Under the pieces are notes generated by a model that ran no database searches, was not told where the DNA came from, and saw only the letters and a program-made list of their open reading frames with translations. From positions 1-64,000 of the forward strand of contig PHDT01000002.1 of assembly GCA_002842695.1 (NCBI GenBank): a DNA stretch of 64,000 bases, written 5' to 3'. Source of the DNA: Bacteroidetes bacterium HGW-Bacteroidetes-10. Its GTDB lineage: Bacteria; Bacteroidota; Bacteroidia; Bacteroidales; UBA932. Below are positions 53,187 through 62,766 of this stretch, in pieces. Both the position numbers and the translations under genes were made by a program. The first letter of the stretch is position 1. The number at the start of each line of letters is the position of its first letter.

Positions 53187-54757
53187 AACCTGAATCCGAA
53201 TGTCATAAGCACTCTGAGACCTGATGCAGTGAATGTTCCTTCAGGAGATTCAATGCCTTGGTAATCTGCATAGAGTTTAACATCCTCAGTAGTTTTGAGT
53301 TTATGCTGAATTGCTAAATCACCAAAGAATCCCTTTTTACTGCTGAAACCGGCTCCGGCCGATATTATGTGATTGTGCTTGTTGCTGGCAGCGTTTGGAT
53401 TCTGATAGAAAGCATAGCCCGCTCTAAGTGCGAACAGTGGTACAGGTTTAATCTCCATCCCCATTCTGAAGTTCTTTGCAAATCTCAGATTATTGGACAT
53501 AATATTGTTTTCTGTACTGAATTCACCACTGACATTGTCCTCACTTGACAGTCTGGTCCAGTTGTATGCAACACCTTCGAAATCTGCGCTCAGGATGCCC
53601 ACTTTCCCCAAAACAAAGGCCAGGCCAGCTCCAACTTTCAGAGGAGAGATGAGGTTGTACGAGAATTCACCAATAGGAGAGAGAACGGTCTGAGAATAGC
53701 CATCACCAAAGTTTGAGGTAATTTTCTCTTCCCATTCATCTGTAATAGTCATGATTGTAGGAGTTGTAAATGTTGCTCCCAGTCTAAGACTCTTGGTGGG
53801 CAGGTATATCAGTCCAAGTTTGGCGTTTACACCAACACCCGATGTGTTCTGATTATAAATGTGTGTAAAACTGCTAAAATCTGACTGGAACTGAGCAGGA
53901 TCGGTTGTGCTTTCAGTATATTTCTGATAGTCTGAATAGCTTATTGACTGAATTCCAATATTGGCTCCAAGAAATAGTTTAGTGCCAACAGAACCTCCCA
54001 TGTTGATTATTATCTCTGACTGGCTTCCTGTTGTCTCCCTAATGAACTGCTGGTCTATGTTTCCTCCCATGACAATGTTGCCTCCTACAATATTTTCGGT
54101 AGCACCAATGTAATCCTTGTTTGAATCCGGCAGCAGGTCAAGCAGGTTTGTATTCCATGCAAGCACTGAGCGCCATGGCAATCCTGAAATGTTAAATGGA
54201 TATGTATCAGAAGGAGATGTAATATCAAGCTGAGTAGAGACAAAGCCTTCTGCTGCAGAAGCAACTGCACCCAGCCATGAAGACTGATTTGTGGTGCCTG
54301 TGGCAAACATCCTTGAATTGAAATTGTTCAGCTTGTTTATTGCAAATGCAATATTGAAAGAGCCGTTCCTCTTGTTTCTTTTGTAGGTATTAAAATTACC
54401 AACATAACCAAGAGATGATACTCCGGGTTTTGCCATGAACTCGTTGTTGATATCAGAGAGGTAATCTGTCTTGCTATTTACAAGATTCATGGATGGAGAA
54501 AAGGAGAACTCGGAATATTTGTAGATTCCGGAGCCGGCAGGATTAAGGCTGAGAGCTCCAATATCACCGCCCAGTGCAGTAAATGCATTGCCCATTGCAG
54601 CTGTTCTGGCAGTACCTTCATAGAAGGTTTGAGAAAATAGTGTCGCATTAGAGACATAGGGATTCTGGAAAAGATTCAGAGCGTCGTTGTTCCCTACCTG
54701 AGCCGAGGCTGCTATGGTACATAGAGCCGAGGCTATTATCAATAGACCTTTTTTCAT
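53183..54757 (-). CDS. FadL/TodX-type outer-membrane transporter (OMPP1)
   Basis: This 524-aa protein has a signal peptide (MKKGLLIIASALCTIAASAQ), then the family's N-terminal segment (GTARTAAMGNAFTALGGDIGALSLNPAGSGIYKYSEF), and afterwards many amphipathic beta strands ending in an aromatic residue (VLMTFGFRF), as an outer-membrane barrel should. FadL-family channels import hydrophobic compounds; the substrate here is unknown. It lies 20 bp after the Tyr/Trp-rich lipoprotein gene, likely in one operon. Confidence 0.9.
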   Translation of the reverse strand: MKKGLLIIASALCTIAASAQVGNNDALNLFQNPYVSNATLFSQTFYEGTARTAAMGNAFTALGGDIGALSLNPAGSGIYKYSEFSFSPSMNLVNSKTDYLSDINNEFMAKPGVSSLGYVGNFNTYKRNKRNGSFNIAFAINKLNNFNSRMFATGTTNQSSWLGAVASAAEGFVSTQLDITSPSDTYPFNISGLPWRSVLAWNTNLLDLLPDSNKDYIGATENIVGGNIVMGGNIDQQFIRETTGSQSEIIINMGGSVGTKLFLGANIGIQSISYSDYQKYTESTTDPAQFQSDFSSFTHIYNQNTSGVGVNAKLGLIYLPTKSLRLGATFTTPTIMTITDEWEEKITSNFGDGYSQTVLSPIGEFSYNLISPLKVGAGLAFVLGKVGILSADFEGVAYNWTRLSSEDNVSGEFSTENNIMSNNLRFAKNFRMGMEIKPVPLFALRAGYAFYQNPNAASNKHNHIISAGAGFSSKKGFFGDLAIQHKLKTTEDVKLYADYQGIESPEGTFTASGLRVLMTFGFRF

Positions 54758-54777
54758 TTTATTTGCAATAATTTAAG

Positions 54778-56091
54778 TTATCTTCTGTATGCAGATCCGC
54801 TTGAAGAGCTGCTTGAACTACTTGAACTGTTTGAACTGCTGGAGCTGCTTCCGGAACTAGATCCTGAAGAGGATCTCATAGGTGCCGACCCGGTATTCGA
54901 ACTGCTTCTTGTGTAAGAAGAGGAAGATCCTGATGTTGTAGAAGACCTGCCATAACTAGTTGATGACCTGGTTGTTCCCGATTCTCCACTTCTTCGGTAT
55001 GTAGTACTGTTGAAAGAGTTTCCACTATTCCTTGCTCCAACTGAGGAGTTTTGAACAGGAGTAGAACTTCTTCTGTATGTTGTTCCTGATGAACCTGAAT
55101 TTGATCTTACAGCAGAACTGTGGTTAGTACCTGTTGATGATCTCTTGTAGCTGCTTTGAGATGTTCCTGTTGTTCCGGCAGGTCTCATGCTCTGTCTTGT
55201 CTGAGATGTACCAGAATAGTTCATCTGGTCGTTCAAAGTACCTGTCCTCTCAGTTTTTCTGTACATGCTGTTGCTTGTACGGGTATCTCCCTGAGAATAT
55301 CTTCCGGCACTCACTCTTTCAACTGAACTTGTATTTCTGCCTGAACCACTTAACAGCTGACGCTCATCATATCTTGTTGACTCGTTTCCAAAGGCCTGTT
55401 TTCTCTTGCCGTTATAATATGATCTTCCGCCAAGATGACCGGAGTAATTTCCACCATAATTGCCTCCTGCATACCATGTTGGACCTCCCCAGTTTCCGTA
55501 CCAGCGATCATAATACATGTGAGTATACCATGGATTGTAAAAAGGAGAATAATAGTAGTCGAAGTAGTAGTCGTAGAAAGGATTCCAGCTATACGGCGAG
55601 TAGTATCCGCCATAAGCCCAGTTATGATAGAAAGCTCTGTCCCAGTATGAGCCATAGCTTCTGTATCTCCAGGGATTATATCCCCAGCCCCACCTGTCGA
55701 AGTAGTCATAACTATTTCTCCATTCATCTCTAATGTAAAGGTTTATGGTATAGTCAGGTGATTCAAACTTGCGCAGAATCTCTTCGTAGGACATTGTAGA
55801 GTCGAGAACAATAAATGTGTTTTCAGAGTCGATAGGAATATCTGCGACTCCGTTTTCATCAAAATAGATAATTTTGGCCTCTTCACCCTTGATGATTAAC
55901 TTTTCGGCATCTGCTGTTCTGGATTTAAGATCCTGGAGTTCTCGGTTTGTAGCAGTATTGAGAACTGTTGCTTTATCCGGATCAAGAGTGTAGATTGCAT
56001 CATCGTAACTTGATGATGTATATAGGTTTGCAGTACCACAAGAACTAATCGCCAAGCCGGCAATTAAAAGTGTATAGATCTTGTTTTTCAT
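54778..56091 (-). CDS. Tyr/Trp-rich and Ser-rich lipoprotein
   Basis: I do not recognise a characterised family. The 437-aa product has a lipoprotein signal ([18 protein letters not shown], lipobox Cys), a short alpha/beta region up to about residue 125, a Tyr/Trp/Asn-rich middle ([20 protein letters not shown]) and a Ser/Thr/Arg-rich C-terminus ending in a long Ser run. Similar composition occurs in lipoproteins of other Bacteroidota. The Ser-rich tail is probably extended and surface-exposed. It precedes the FadL-type gene in an apparent operon and is divergent from proS. Confidence 0.75.
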   Translation of the reverse strand: MKNKIYTLLIAGLAISSCGTANLYTSSSYDDAIYTLDPDKATVLNTATNRELQDLKSRTADAEKLIIKGEEAKIIYFDENGVADIPIDSENTFIVLDSTMSYEEILRKFESPDYTINLYIRDEWRNSYDYFDRWGWGYNPWRYRSYGSYWDRAFYHNWAYGGYYSPYSWNPFYDYYFDYYYSPFYNPWYTHMYYDRWYGNWGGPTWYAGGNYGGNYSGHLGGRSYYNGKRKQAFGNESTRYDERQLLSGSGRNTSSVERVSAGRYSQGDTRTSNSMYRKTERTGTLNDQMNYSGTSQTRQSMRPAGTTGTSQSSYKRSSTGTNHSSAVRSNSGSSGTTYRRSSTPVQNSSVGARNSGNSFNSTTYRRSGESGTTRSSTSYGRSSTTSGSSSSYTRSSSNTGSAPMRSSSGSSSGSSSSSSNSSSSSSSSSSGSAYRR

Positions 56092-56120
56092 TTCACACCT
56101 CCGTGTTTTATAATTTTTTG

Positions 56121-56128
56121 TACTTTTG
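56121..56128 (+). promoter_or_regulatory. Candidate -7 element for proS
   Basis: TACTTTTG matches TAnnTTTG exactly, about 58 bp upstream of the chosen proS ATG at 56187. A -33 element is not obvious. Confidence 0.4.
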
Positions 56129-56186
56129 TGCCTTCATTGCAAATATACTCAAAAATCGTACCATATACAACAAACATAACAGTCAA

Positions 56187-57662
56187 ATGGCAAAAGAAAT
56201 AAGCAACAGAGAAGACAATTATTCACTTTGGTACAATAATCTTGTAATTAAGGCGGATCTTGCTGAAAATTCGGCAGTAAGAGGCTGTATGGTCATAAAA
56301 CCTTACGGTTATGCAATCTGGGAAAAGATGCAGGCTCAGCTGGACAAGATGTTCAAGGAGACGGGACACGTTAACGCATATTTCCCTCTTTTTATACCAA
56401 AATCTTTTCTAAGTAAGGAGGCAGAGCATGTAGAGGGGTTTGCCAAGGAGTGCGCAGTTGTAACACACCACAGACTGATGACCAATCCGGACGGTCCGGG
56501 TGTTGTTGTTGATCCGTCTGCAAAACTTGAAGAGGAGCTTATTGTAAGACCTACCTCAGAGACTATTATATGGAGTACATATAAGAACTGGATCAAATCA
56601 TACAGAGATCTTCCGATATTAATTAATCAGTGGGCAAATGTTGTAAGATGGGAGATGAGAACAAGACTCTTCCTGAGAACAGCAGAGTTTCTCTGGCAGG
56701 AGGGACACACAGCACACTCAACCAGACAGGAGGCTATTGAGGAGACAGAGAGAATGGTGCAGGTTTATGCAAAATTCGCAAGAGAGTTTATGGCTCTGCC
56801 TGTTATTGTAGGTGCCAAGTCAGAGAGCGAGCGATTTGCAGGAGCACTTGAGACATTGTGTATAGAAGCTCTTATGCAGGATGGCAAAGCTCTTCAGGCA
56901 GGAACATCTCACTTTCTGGGACAAAATTTTGCAAAGGCATTTGATGTTCAGTATCAAAGCAAGGAGGGTACACTGGAGTATGTATGGGCAACTTCATGGG
57001 GTGTTTCAACCAGACTAATGGGTGCTCTGGTTATGGCTCACAGCGACAATAACGGACTTGTTCTTCCTCCAAAACTCGCTCCAATTCATGTTGTCATGGT
57101 TCCGATATTCAAAACAGATGAGGAGAATGATATGATTGTCTCTAAGATGAAGGAGATTCAGTCTGAACTCAATAAACTGGGAATCACATCAAAAATTGAC
57201 AACAGGGACAATCTCCGTTCAGGCTTTAAGTTTGCAGAGTGGGAGCTTAAGGGTGTTCCTGTGAGAATTGCTATAGGGCCGAGAGATCTGGCAAACGGAA
57301 CTGTTGAACTTGCCAGAAGAGATACACTTACCAAGAGCGTAATGCCTGCAGATGGAATTGAAAAATATATTCAGACACTTCTTGACGAAATTCAGGAGAA
57401 CATTTACAACAAGGCATACAAGTTCAGAGAGGAGAGTACATATATTGTAAATGACTGGGATACATTCAAAACCAAAATTGAAGAGGGCGGATTCCTTTTG
57501 TGCCACTGGGACGGAACTGCAGAGACAGAGGAGAAGATCAAAGAGGAGACAAAAGCAACCATTCGCTGCATACCTCATGAGAATGTTATTGAAGAGGAGG
57601 GTAAATGCGTTTACTCAGGAAAACCATCCTCAAGAAGAGTTATTTTTGCCCGTGCATATTAA
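56187..57662 (+). CDS. proS: Prolyl-tRNA synthetase
   Basis: I choose the start at 56187 ([20 protein letters not shown]); the longer ORF runs into the neighbour's promoter. The 491-aa class II synthetase has motif 1 and 2 regions ([49 protein letters not shown]), motif 3-type sequence ([16 protein letters not shown]), the anticodon-binding domain and a C-terminal zinc-binding-like end. It is the short (archaeal/eukaryal-like) ProRS type without the bacterial editing insertion, which is normal in Bacteroidota. Confidence 0.97.
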   Translation: MAKEISNREDNYSLWYNNLVIKADLAENSAVRGCMVIKPYGYAIWEKMQAQLDKMFKETGHVNAYFPLFIPKSFLSKEAEHVEGFAKECAVVTHHRLMTNPDGPGVVVDPSAKLEEELIVRPTSETIIWSTYKNWIKSYRDLPILINQWANVVRWEMRTRLFLRTAEFLWQEGHTAHSTRQEAIEETERMVQVYAKFAREFMALPVIVGAKSESERFAGALETLCIEALMQDGKALQAGTSHFLGQNFAKAFDVQYQSKEGTLEYVWATSWGVSTRLMGALVMAHSDNNGLVLPPKLAPIHVVMVPIFKTDEENDMIVSKMKEIQSELNKLGITSKIDNRDNLRSGFKFAEWELKGVPVRIAIGPRDLANGTVELARRDTLTKSVMPADGIEKYIQTLLDEIQENIYNKAYKFREESTYIVNDWDTFKTKIEEGGFLLCHWDGTAETEEKIKEETKATIRCIPHENVIEEEGKCVYSGKPSSRRVIFARAY

Positions 57663-57705
57663 TTTTATATTTTTGAATATATCTAATCAGTAAAATTTTA
57701 AGAAA

Positions 57706-58407
57706 ATGGCATCAGATTTACCGTCCAGACAGCAGGACATTTTAGATGGTCTCAACCATAAATCCCGCACCAAAGTCCAGGTATTCAACCAGACAATGGA
57801 GGTATTCAACCAGTTAAAGGATGTTCTCAGCGAGATGAGTAACGACCTTAATGACCTTCTTGACAATAATAATGACAGAAGGGTGAGACTTGAATACAGA
57901 GACAGGGGAAAATTTGAGGCCGAACTGAAATTTGCCGACGACGTTCTGATATTCAGCATGCATTCAGATATTTTCCAGTTTGACAGAGAACACAGTATCT
58001 GGAAAACAGACTTTGTTACTGCCGATTCATCTAACGCATACTGCGGTGTGATCAATGTATACAATTTCCTTGCGGACTCTCTCAAATACAACAGAGAGGA
58101 GGACCTGGGATATTTAGTTGCCAGATTATTTATTAACAAGGAGAGATTTTTCCTGGCTGAGGGTAAGAGACAGCACTACAAATCTGTTGCAAGTTTCGGA
58201 AAGAAACAACTGACTCGTGAGACCCTTGTGTCTATTGTTGAGACAGCAGTTCTCTACACACTCTCTTTCGATTTACTGGTTCCGCCTTTTGACCTTGTTA
58301 AGGTTGCAAGTGTTGAACAGATTAACGATAAGATTGAGAGTGCCAAGCTTCAAACCGGTAAAAGGATGGGCTTTAAGTTCAATTCAGATGACGTTCTGGA
58401 AGATTAA
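57706..58407 (+). CDS. Conserved Bacteroidota protein of unknown function
   Basis: I recognise this only as a conserved-looking Bacteroidota protein without a known function. The 233-aa product is soluble, with no signal peptide. A helical N-terminus (FNQTMEVFNQLKDVLSEMSNDLNDLLDN) could form a coiled coil. A mixed alpha/beta part follows (FDREHSIWKTDFV, YCGVINVYNFLADSLKYN). It starts 44 bp after proS and precedes the DUF3078 gene on the same strand. Confidence 0.75.
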   Translation: MASDLPSRQQDILDGLNHKSRTKVQVFNQTMEVFNQLKDVLSEMSNDLNDLLDNNNDRRVRLEYRDRGKFEAELKFADDVLIFSMHSDIFQFDREHSIWKTDFVTADSSNAYCGVINVYNFLADSLKYNREEDLGYLVARLFINKERFFLAEGKRQHYKSVASFGKKQLTRETLVSIVETAVLYTLSFDLLVPPFDLVKVASVEQINDKIESAKLQTGKRMGFKFNSDDVLED

Positions 58408-58434
58408 TTCAATAAAATTCAAGCATTCCTTATT

Positions 58435-59424
58435 ATGAGAAAACTCTTTGTTCTTGCAGCAATATTGCTCCTGACTGCTACACCTTCAAGCCTCTTTTCA
58501 CAAAACGAGAACACTGCAAAGGAATTTAAGACTCTGAGTGCAAATCACAGACTGATTGTGGATATCGCAATGAATGTAAAGATACCACAGCCGGAAATTA
58601 AGGTCGTGCCTGAACCAAGCCATTGGAGCAGAGGGACTTTGTTGCAACTTGGTTTTTCTCAGATGTCACTTTCAAACTGGGCTGCAGGCGGGTACTCATC
58701 TGTGGCACTCAATGCATATGTAAATATGTTCAAGACATACGAGATTGAAGAGATGTTCTGGGAAAACAGACTTCAGCTTGCATGGGGTTTTATCAACTCG
58801 TTTGGAGACAAGTTCAAGAAGAGTGATGACAAGATAATTTTTGACAGTAAATACGGTTACAGGGCATGGAATAAGGTCTTTGCTTCGGCAGCATTCAACT
58901 TCCGGTCTCAGTTTACAAATTCATTTAACTATCCTGCAGCAGGAAAGGTACTTGTTTCAGGTCCATTCTCTCCTGCATACTTCTCATTTGGTATAGGACT
59001 TGACTATAAGCCGGCAAAGGTTATCTCAATAAACTTCTCTCCGCTTACCAGCAATCTGGTAATTGTTGCAAGAGAGGAGCTCAGGACAAAATATGGCAAC
59101 AGGATTGATCAGCCAGCAAAACTGGAGCTGGGAGCTCAGCTTAAGATTGATTATAAACAGCAGTTGTCAAAGAACCTGGCAGTTGCATCAAACCTGATTC
59201 TCTTCTCTGACTTCCTTAAGAATCCTCAGAATATTAAGGTAAACTGGGATCTTTTCATCGATGCAAAAATTAATAAGTACTTTTCTACCAACATACGAAC
59301 CAACCTGATATATGATGACAACATCCTCATAGCAGACAAAGACGGGGTTCTGGACAAAAGGGTACAGTTCAAGGAGATTTTATCTGTAGGATTCTCATAT
59401 ACATTCGGACAGTTCAAGAAATAA
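58435..59424 (+). CDS. DUF3078 outer-membrane-type protein
   Basis: This 329-aa protein has a signal peptide (MRKLFVLAAILLLTATPSSLFS) and the DUF3078 pattern WSRGTLLQLGFSQMSLSNWAAGGYSSV, then repeated beta strands (WENRLQLAWGFINSFG, GIGLDYKPAKVISINFSPL) and a C-terminal aromatic-ended strand (SVGFSYTFGQFKK). This suggests an outer-membrane beta-barrel. No function is established for the family. It is followed 15 bp later by tilS. Confidence 0.88.
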   Translation: MRKLFVLAAILLLTATPSSLFSQNENTAKEFKTLSANHRLIVDIAMNVKIPQPEIKVVPEPSHWSRGTLLQLGFSQMSLSNWAAGGYSSVALNAYVNMFKTYEIEEMFWENRLQLAWGFINSFGDKFKKSDDKIIFDSKYGYRAWNKVFASAAFNFRSQFTNSFNYPAAGKVLVSGPFSPAYFSFGIGLDYKPAKVISINFSPLTSNLVIVAREELRTKYGNRIDQPAKLELGAQLKIDYKQQLSKNLAVASNLILFSDFLKNPQNIKVNWDLFIDAKINKYFSTNIRTNLIYDDNILIADKDGVLDKRVQFKEILSVGFSYTFGQFKK

Positions 59425-59439
59425 TTTAATTTCAACACC

Positions 59440-60795
59440 ATGCTCAGGGAGAGGTTCAAAGAGAGTTTGCTCGCTCTTACCGGGAGAGGTTCTGATTCAG
59501 AGAGGGCTAAATGGCCGGCACTTCTGCTGGCTGTAAGCGGGGGCGTCGATTCGATGGCTCTGGCTCATCTTGTTCATTCAGTGGATTATCCTCGTTTTGC
59601 AGTGGCGAATGTGAATTTCTCCCTGAGAGGAGAGGAGAGTGATGCAGATCAGGCCCTGGTTGATAGGTGGTGCCTTGAAAGAGGAATAAAGTTTTTCAGC
59701 AGCAGGTTCGACACAAATAAATATTCAGAGGAGAGAGGTATCTCCACACAAATGGCTGCACGTGAATTGCGACTTGAGTGGTTCCGGGAAATAGCACAAA
59801 GTGAGGGATACAGTTATATAGTTATTGCCCACAACCTTAACGACAGGGCAGAGACTTTGATTCTCAACCTTCTCAGGGGAACCGGGATAAAAGGTCTCTC
59901 TGCAATTAGGGATATCAGCTCTCCGGCAGGAGATTCAGCTCCGGTTATCCGGCCTCTGCTTGGATTCTCAAGAGAGGAGATTGAAGAGTATGCAAAATCT
60001 GTGAATCTTCAGTACCGCCATGACAAAACCAACTTTGAGTCACACTATTCCAGAAACAGAGTAAGAAACGATGTTTTTCCTCATTTCCGGGAGATTAATT
60101 CACATTTTCTTAAAACACTGGAACGGAACATTGAACTCTTTTCCGAGACAGGTCAAATCATAGATGAGAGATTTGCAGATATTAAGAAGAGGATAGTTAA
60201 GTGTGAGACAGAAGAGGGGATAAAAAAAGTATCTGTAGACATAAATATGCTTAAAGCTTCAGGTCATGCAGGGTACTGGCTCTTTATGATTCTTGAGGAG
60301 TACGGCTTCAATGCATCTGTTGCCAGCGATGTATTTGAATCACTGGACAGTGAATCAGGAAAGCTCTTTGAATCGTCGGAATACAGAGTGCTGAAAGACA
60401 GAGATTACCTGATTATTATGCCTTTTAAGACCGGTTCTCTTTCTGAAAGTGACTTGTCATCCTCAGTTACAACCAGTGTTTATGACCTCTTTGAAGGATT
60501 CACCCCTGTACCTTCCGATTGCATATTCTATCTTGATGCAGATAAAACAGGCTATCCTGTCAGCTTCAGAAGGTGGAGGAGCGGAGACAGATTCCGCCCG
60601 CTGGGAATGAAAGGCTTTAAAAAGGTTAGCGACTACCTTACCGATAAAAAGAGAGACCTCTTTACCAAGGAGGAGAGAATGGTTGCGCTTTCGGAGTCAG
60701 GAGAGATTATCTGCCTTCTGGGAGAGAGAGTTGATGACCGTTATAAAATTACAGAGCAGACAAAAAGAGTACTGGAAATTAAGTTTCGCGTCTGA
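59440..60795 (+). CDS. tilS: tRNA(Ile)-lysidine synthetase
   Basis: This 451-aa enzyme modifies C34 of tRNA-Ile to lysidine so that it reads AUA. The PP-loop SGGVDSMALAHL is near residue 33. The domain continues with FSLRGEESDADQALV, STQMAARELRLEWF and IAHNLNDRAETLILNLLRGTGIKGL. The C-terminal TilS domain follows (FRRWRSGDRFRPLGMKGFKKVSDYLTD). The length matches the two-domain form. It ends the plus-strand group and is followed by a perfect terminator. Confidence 0.97.
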   Translation: MLRERFKESLLALTGRGSDSERAKWPALLLAVSGGVDSMALAHLVHSVDYPRFAVANVNFSLRGEESDADQALVDRWCLERGIKFFSSRFDTNKYSEERGISTQMAARELRLEWFREIAQSEGYSYIVIAHNLNDRAETLILNLLRGTGIKGLSAIRDISSPAGDSAPVIRPLLGFSREEIEEYAKSVNLQYRHDKTNFESHYSRNRVRNDVFPHFREINSHFLKTLERNIELFSETGQIIDERFADIKKRIVKCETEEGIKKVSVDINMLKASGHAGYWLFMILEEYGFNASVASDVFESLDSESGKLFESSEYRVLKDRDYLIIMPFKTGSLSESDLSSSVTTSVYDLFEGFTPVPSDCIFYLDADKTGYPVSFRRWRSGDRFRPLGMKGFKKVSDYLTDKKRDLFTKEERMVALSESGEIICLLGERVDDRYKITEQTKRVLEIKFRV

Positions 60796-60823
60796 ATATT
60801 TTCTGTAAATCGTTTTAGAAACA

Positions 60824-60860
60824 AAAAACACAAACTCAGATTGTCAGAGTTTGTGTTTTT
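60824..60860. terminator. Bidirectional terminator between tilS and sppA
   Basis: AAAAACACAAACTC (60824-60837) and GAGTTTGTGTTTTT (60847-60860) are perfect reverse complements with a 9-base loop. A-rich and T-rich ends allow termination in both directions. Confidence 0.9.
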
Positions 60861-60905
60861 CATTTACTTTAAAATAAGATAATTAACAGTAATTGCGGCG
60901 CAGAG

Positions 60906-62669
60906 TTACCTTATCTCAACATTAAAAGGTATGCGTGCATAATTCTTGATTCCTGCCTCATTTTTAAGCGATGAGTATGCTCTTTCGAACAGGATTTCAG
61001 GATTCGCTGCAACTTTTGCACTTACGCTTGCCTCTGAGAGAGCCTCCATCAATCTGTCAAGTTGTGTTTTAATAACAGGGTACTCAACAATTCTGTACGA
61101 CTCAAGGCTGCCCATTGAAGCAGCGCTCGAAATCGCAGCAGCTATGCCGCCTCTTTCGTCTGCCAGACCCAGAGAGATAGCATCTGCTCCTGACCATATT
61201 CTGCCCTGTCCGGCAGAGTCAACCTTTTCTGCTGAAAGGGAGCGTCCCTTTGCAACAAGATTCACAAAGTCTGTATAGATTATCTCTACGGATTGTCTGA
61301 TAAATTCAACCTCTTCTGCGTCAAGAGCCCTGAAGCCGGACATAATGTCGCTGTGTTTATTGGTGTTTACCGCTGCAGTATTAACAGAGAGATGCTTGTT
61401 AAGTGTCTTTTGTGCATTTATTACCATGCTGAATACTCCAATGGATCCTGTGAGGGTTGTATTGTTGGTGATGATTTTATCTGCATTTGATGCAATCCAG
61501 TATCCTCCTGAGGCAGCATAGTCACCCATACTTACAACAACAGGCTTGCTATCTCTGAGCAGAGCAAGTTCGCGCTCAATAATCTCAGAACTCTGGGCAG
61601 AACCGCCCGGAGAGTTAATACGAAGAACAACTGCTTTTACAGTGCTGTCCTGACGTACCTTAGAGATAAGAGCTACAAAGTTGTCTGAGGCAATATTGTC
61701 GTCAGATTTGCCCATAATAATGTCGCCGTTTGCATAAACCACGGCAATCTTGTTCTTCTCTTTTAGGTTAAGTTTTTTAGTTGCTTTTGAGTAGTCAGAA
61801 GAGCTGATAAGTTTCAGATCTTTCTCCTTCTCTGCTCCAAAAAGGTGAACCAGTGTATCTGTAAGTTCATCCTTATACAGAAGGCCGTCAACAAGTCCGG
61901 ATTCAACTGCCTGCTTTGCTGTGCCAAGGCTTAACTTGTTTGCAAAGTCATTGATGCTCTCCTGAGGGATATTTCTTGAAGCAGAAATCTCTGCGGTCCA
62001 GGTTCCCCAAACAGCATCCAGATATGCCTGAAGCTGCTCCCTGTTTTCTGCGCTCATCTTGTTACTTATGAACTGCTCGGCGGCAGCTTTAAACTTACCA
62101 TGTCTGATAAGCTGAACTTCAACACCTACCTTGTCAAGAAGATCCTTGAAGAAAAGTGTATTCATGCTAAGACCGGTGAGTGTGGCTGTTCCTGCAGGGT
62201 TGAGATATACTTTGTCTGCAACAGAGGCAAGATAGTATGCTCCCTGCGAGTAGTTGTCGGCATAAGCAATTACAGGTTTTCCGCTTTCACGGAATTTAGC
62301 AAGTGCACCTCTTATCTCTTCCACATGTGTAGTGCCCGCATTGAGTTCGTTCAGATTCATATAAATGAATTTGATAGAAGGGTCTGAGGCTGCCTTCTCG
62401 ATAGTCTGAATAAAATCAAGAATGCCTGTGCTTTTTGAAGATATTGATGCCATTGGGTTTAATGCTGAGAATGGATCCTCAACAGACTGCTCGGTAATAG
62501 CAGATGAGAAGTTAAGTGCAAGAACTGCACTTGAGGGTACTACCGGAACCTTGCTGTCAGAGAATGTTGCAAGCGAGCCAATTATACCCATCAGGATAAA
62601 AATGCCAAGAACCATTGCCAGAAGTGAACCAACAAAAGTCCCCGCTACAATTTTCAGAAAATTTTTCAT
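60906..62669 (-). CDS. sppA: Signal peptide peptidase SppA, 67K type
   Basis: This 587-aa membrane-anchored serine protease degrades signal peptides. It has an N-terminal membrane helix (IVAGTFVGSLLAMVLGIFILMGIIGS) and two tandem S49 domains. The first has the KPVIAYADNYSQGAYYLASVADK segment, where the catalytic Lys is expected nearby. The second has VVLRINSPGGSAQSSEII and VVSMGDYAASGGYWIAS with the catalytic Ser. The length is typical of the fused two-domain form. Confidence 0.95.
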   Translation of the reverse strand: MKNFLKIVAGTFVGSLLAMVLGIFILMGIIGSLATFSDSKVPVVPSSAVLALNFSSAITEQSVEDPFSALNPMASISSKSTGILDFIQTIEKAASDPSIKFIYMNLNELNAGTTHVEEIRGALAKFRESGKPVIAYADNYSQGAYYLASVADKVYLNPAGTATLTGLSMNTLFFKDLLDKVGVEVQLIRHGKFKAAAEQFISNKMSAENREQLQAYLDAVWGTWTAEISASRNIPQESINDFANKLSLGTAKQAVESGLVDGLLYKDELTDTLVHLFGAEKEKDLKLISSSDYSKATKKLNLKEKNKIAVVYANGDIIMGKSDDNIASDNFVALISKVRQDSTVKAVVLRINSPGGSAQSSEIIERELALLRDSKPVVVSMGDYAASGGYWIASNADKIITNNTTLTGSIGVFSMVINAQKTLNKHLSVNTAAVNTNKHSDIMSGFRALDAEEVEFIRQSVEIIYTDFVNLVAKGRSLSAEKVDSAGQGRIWSGADAISLGLADERGGIAAAISSAASMGSLESYRIVEYPVIKTQLDRLMEALSEASVSAKVAANPEILFERAYSSLKNEAGIKNYARIPFNVEIR

Positions 62670-62766
62670 ATTGTATGTTGTATTATTTCAGGTGACCTCA
62701 CAAAATTAGTAATAAATGCTTAACTTTACACACCTGTAATGAATAATATCCCCCATTATTTAGACC

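Noticed and set aside
55134-55733. A 199-aa plus-strand ORF antisense to the Tyr/Trp-rich lipoprotein
   Set aside because: It is antisense to a gene with a good signal peptide and is explained by the low-complexity repeats.
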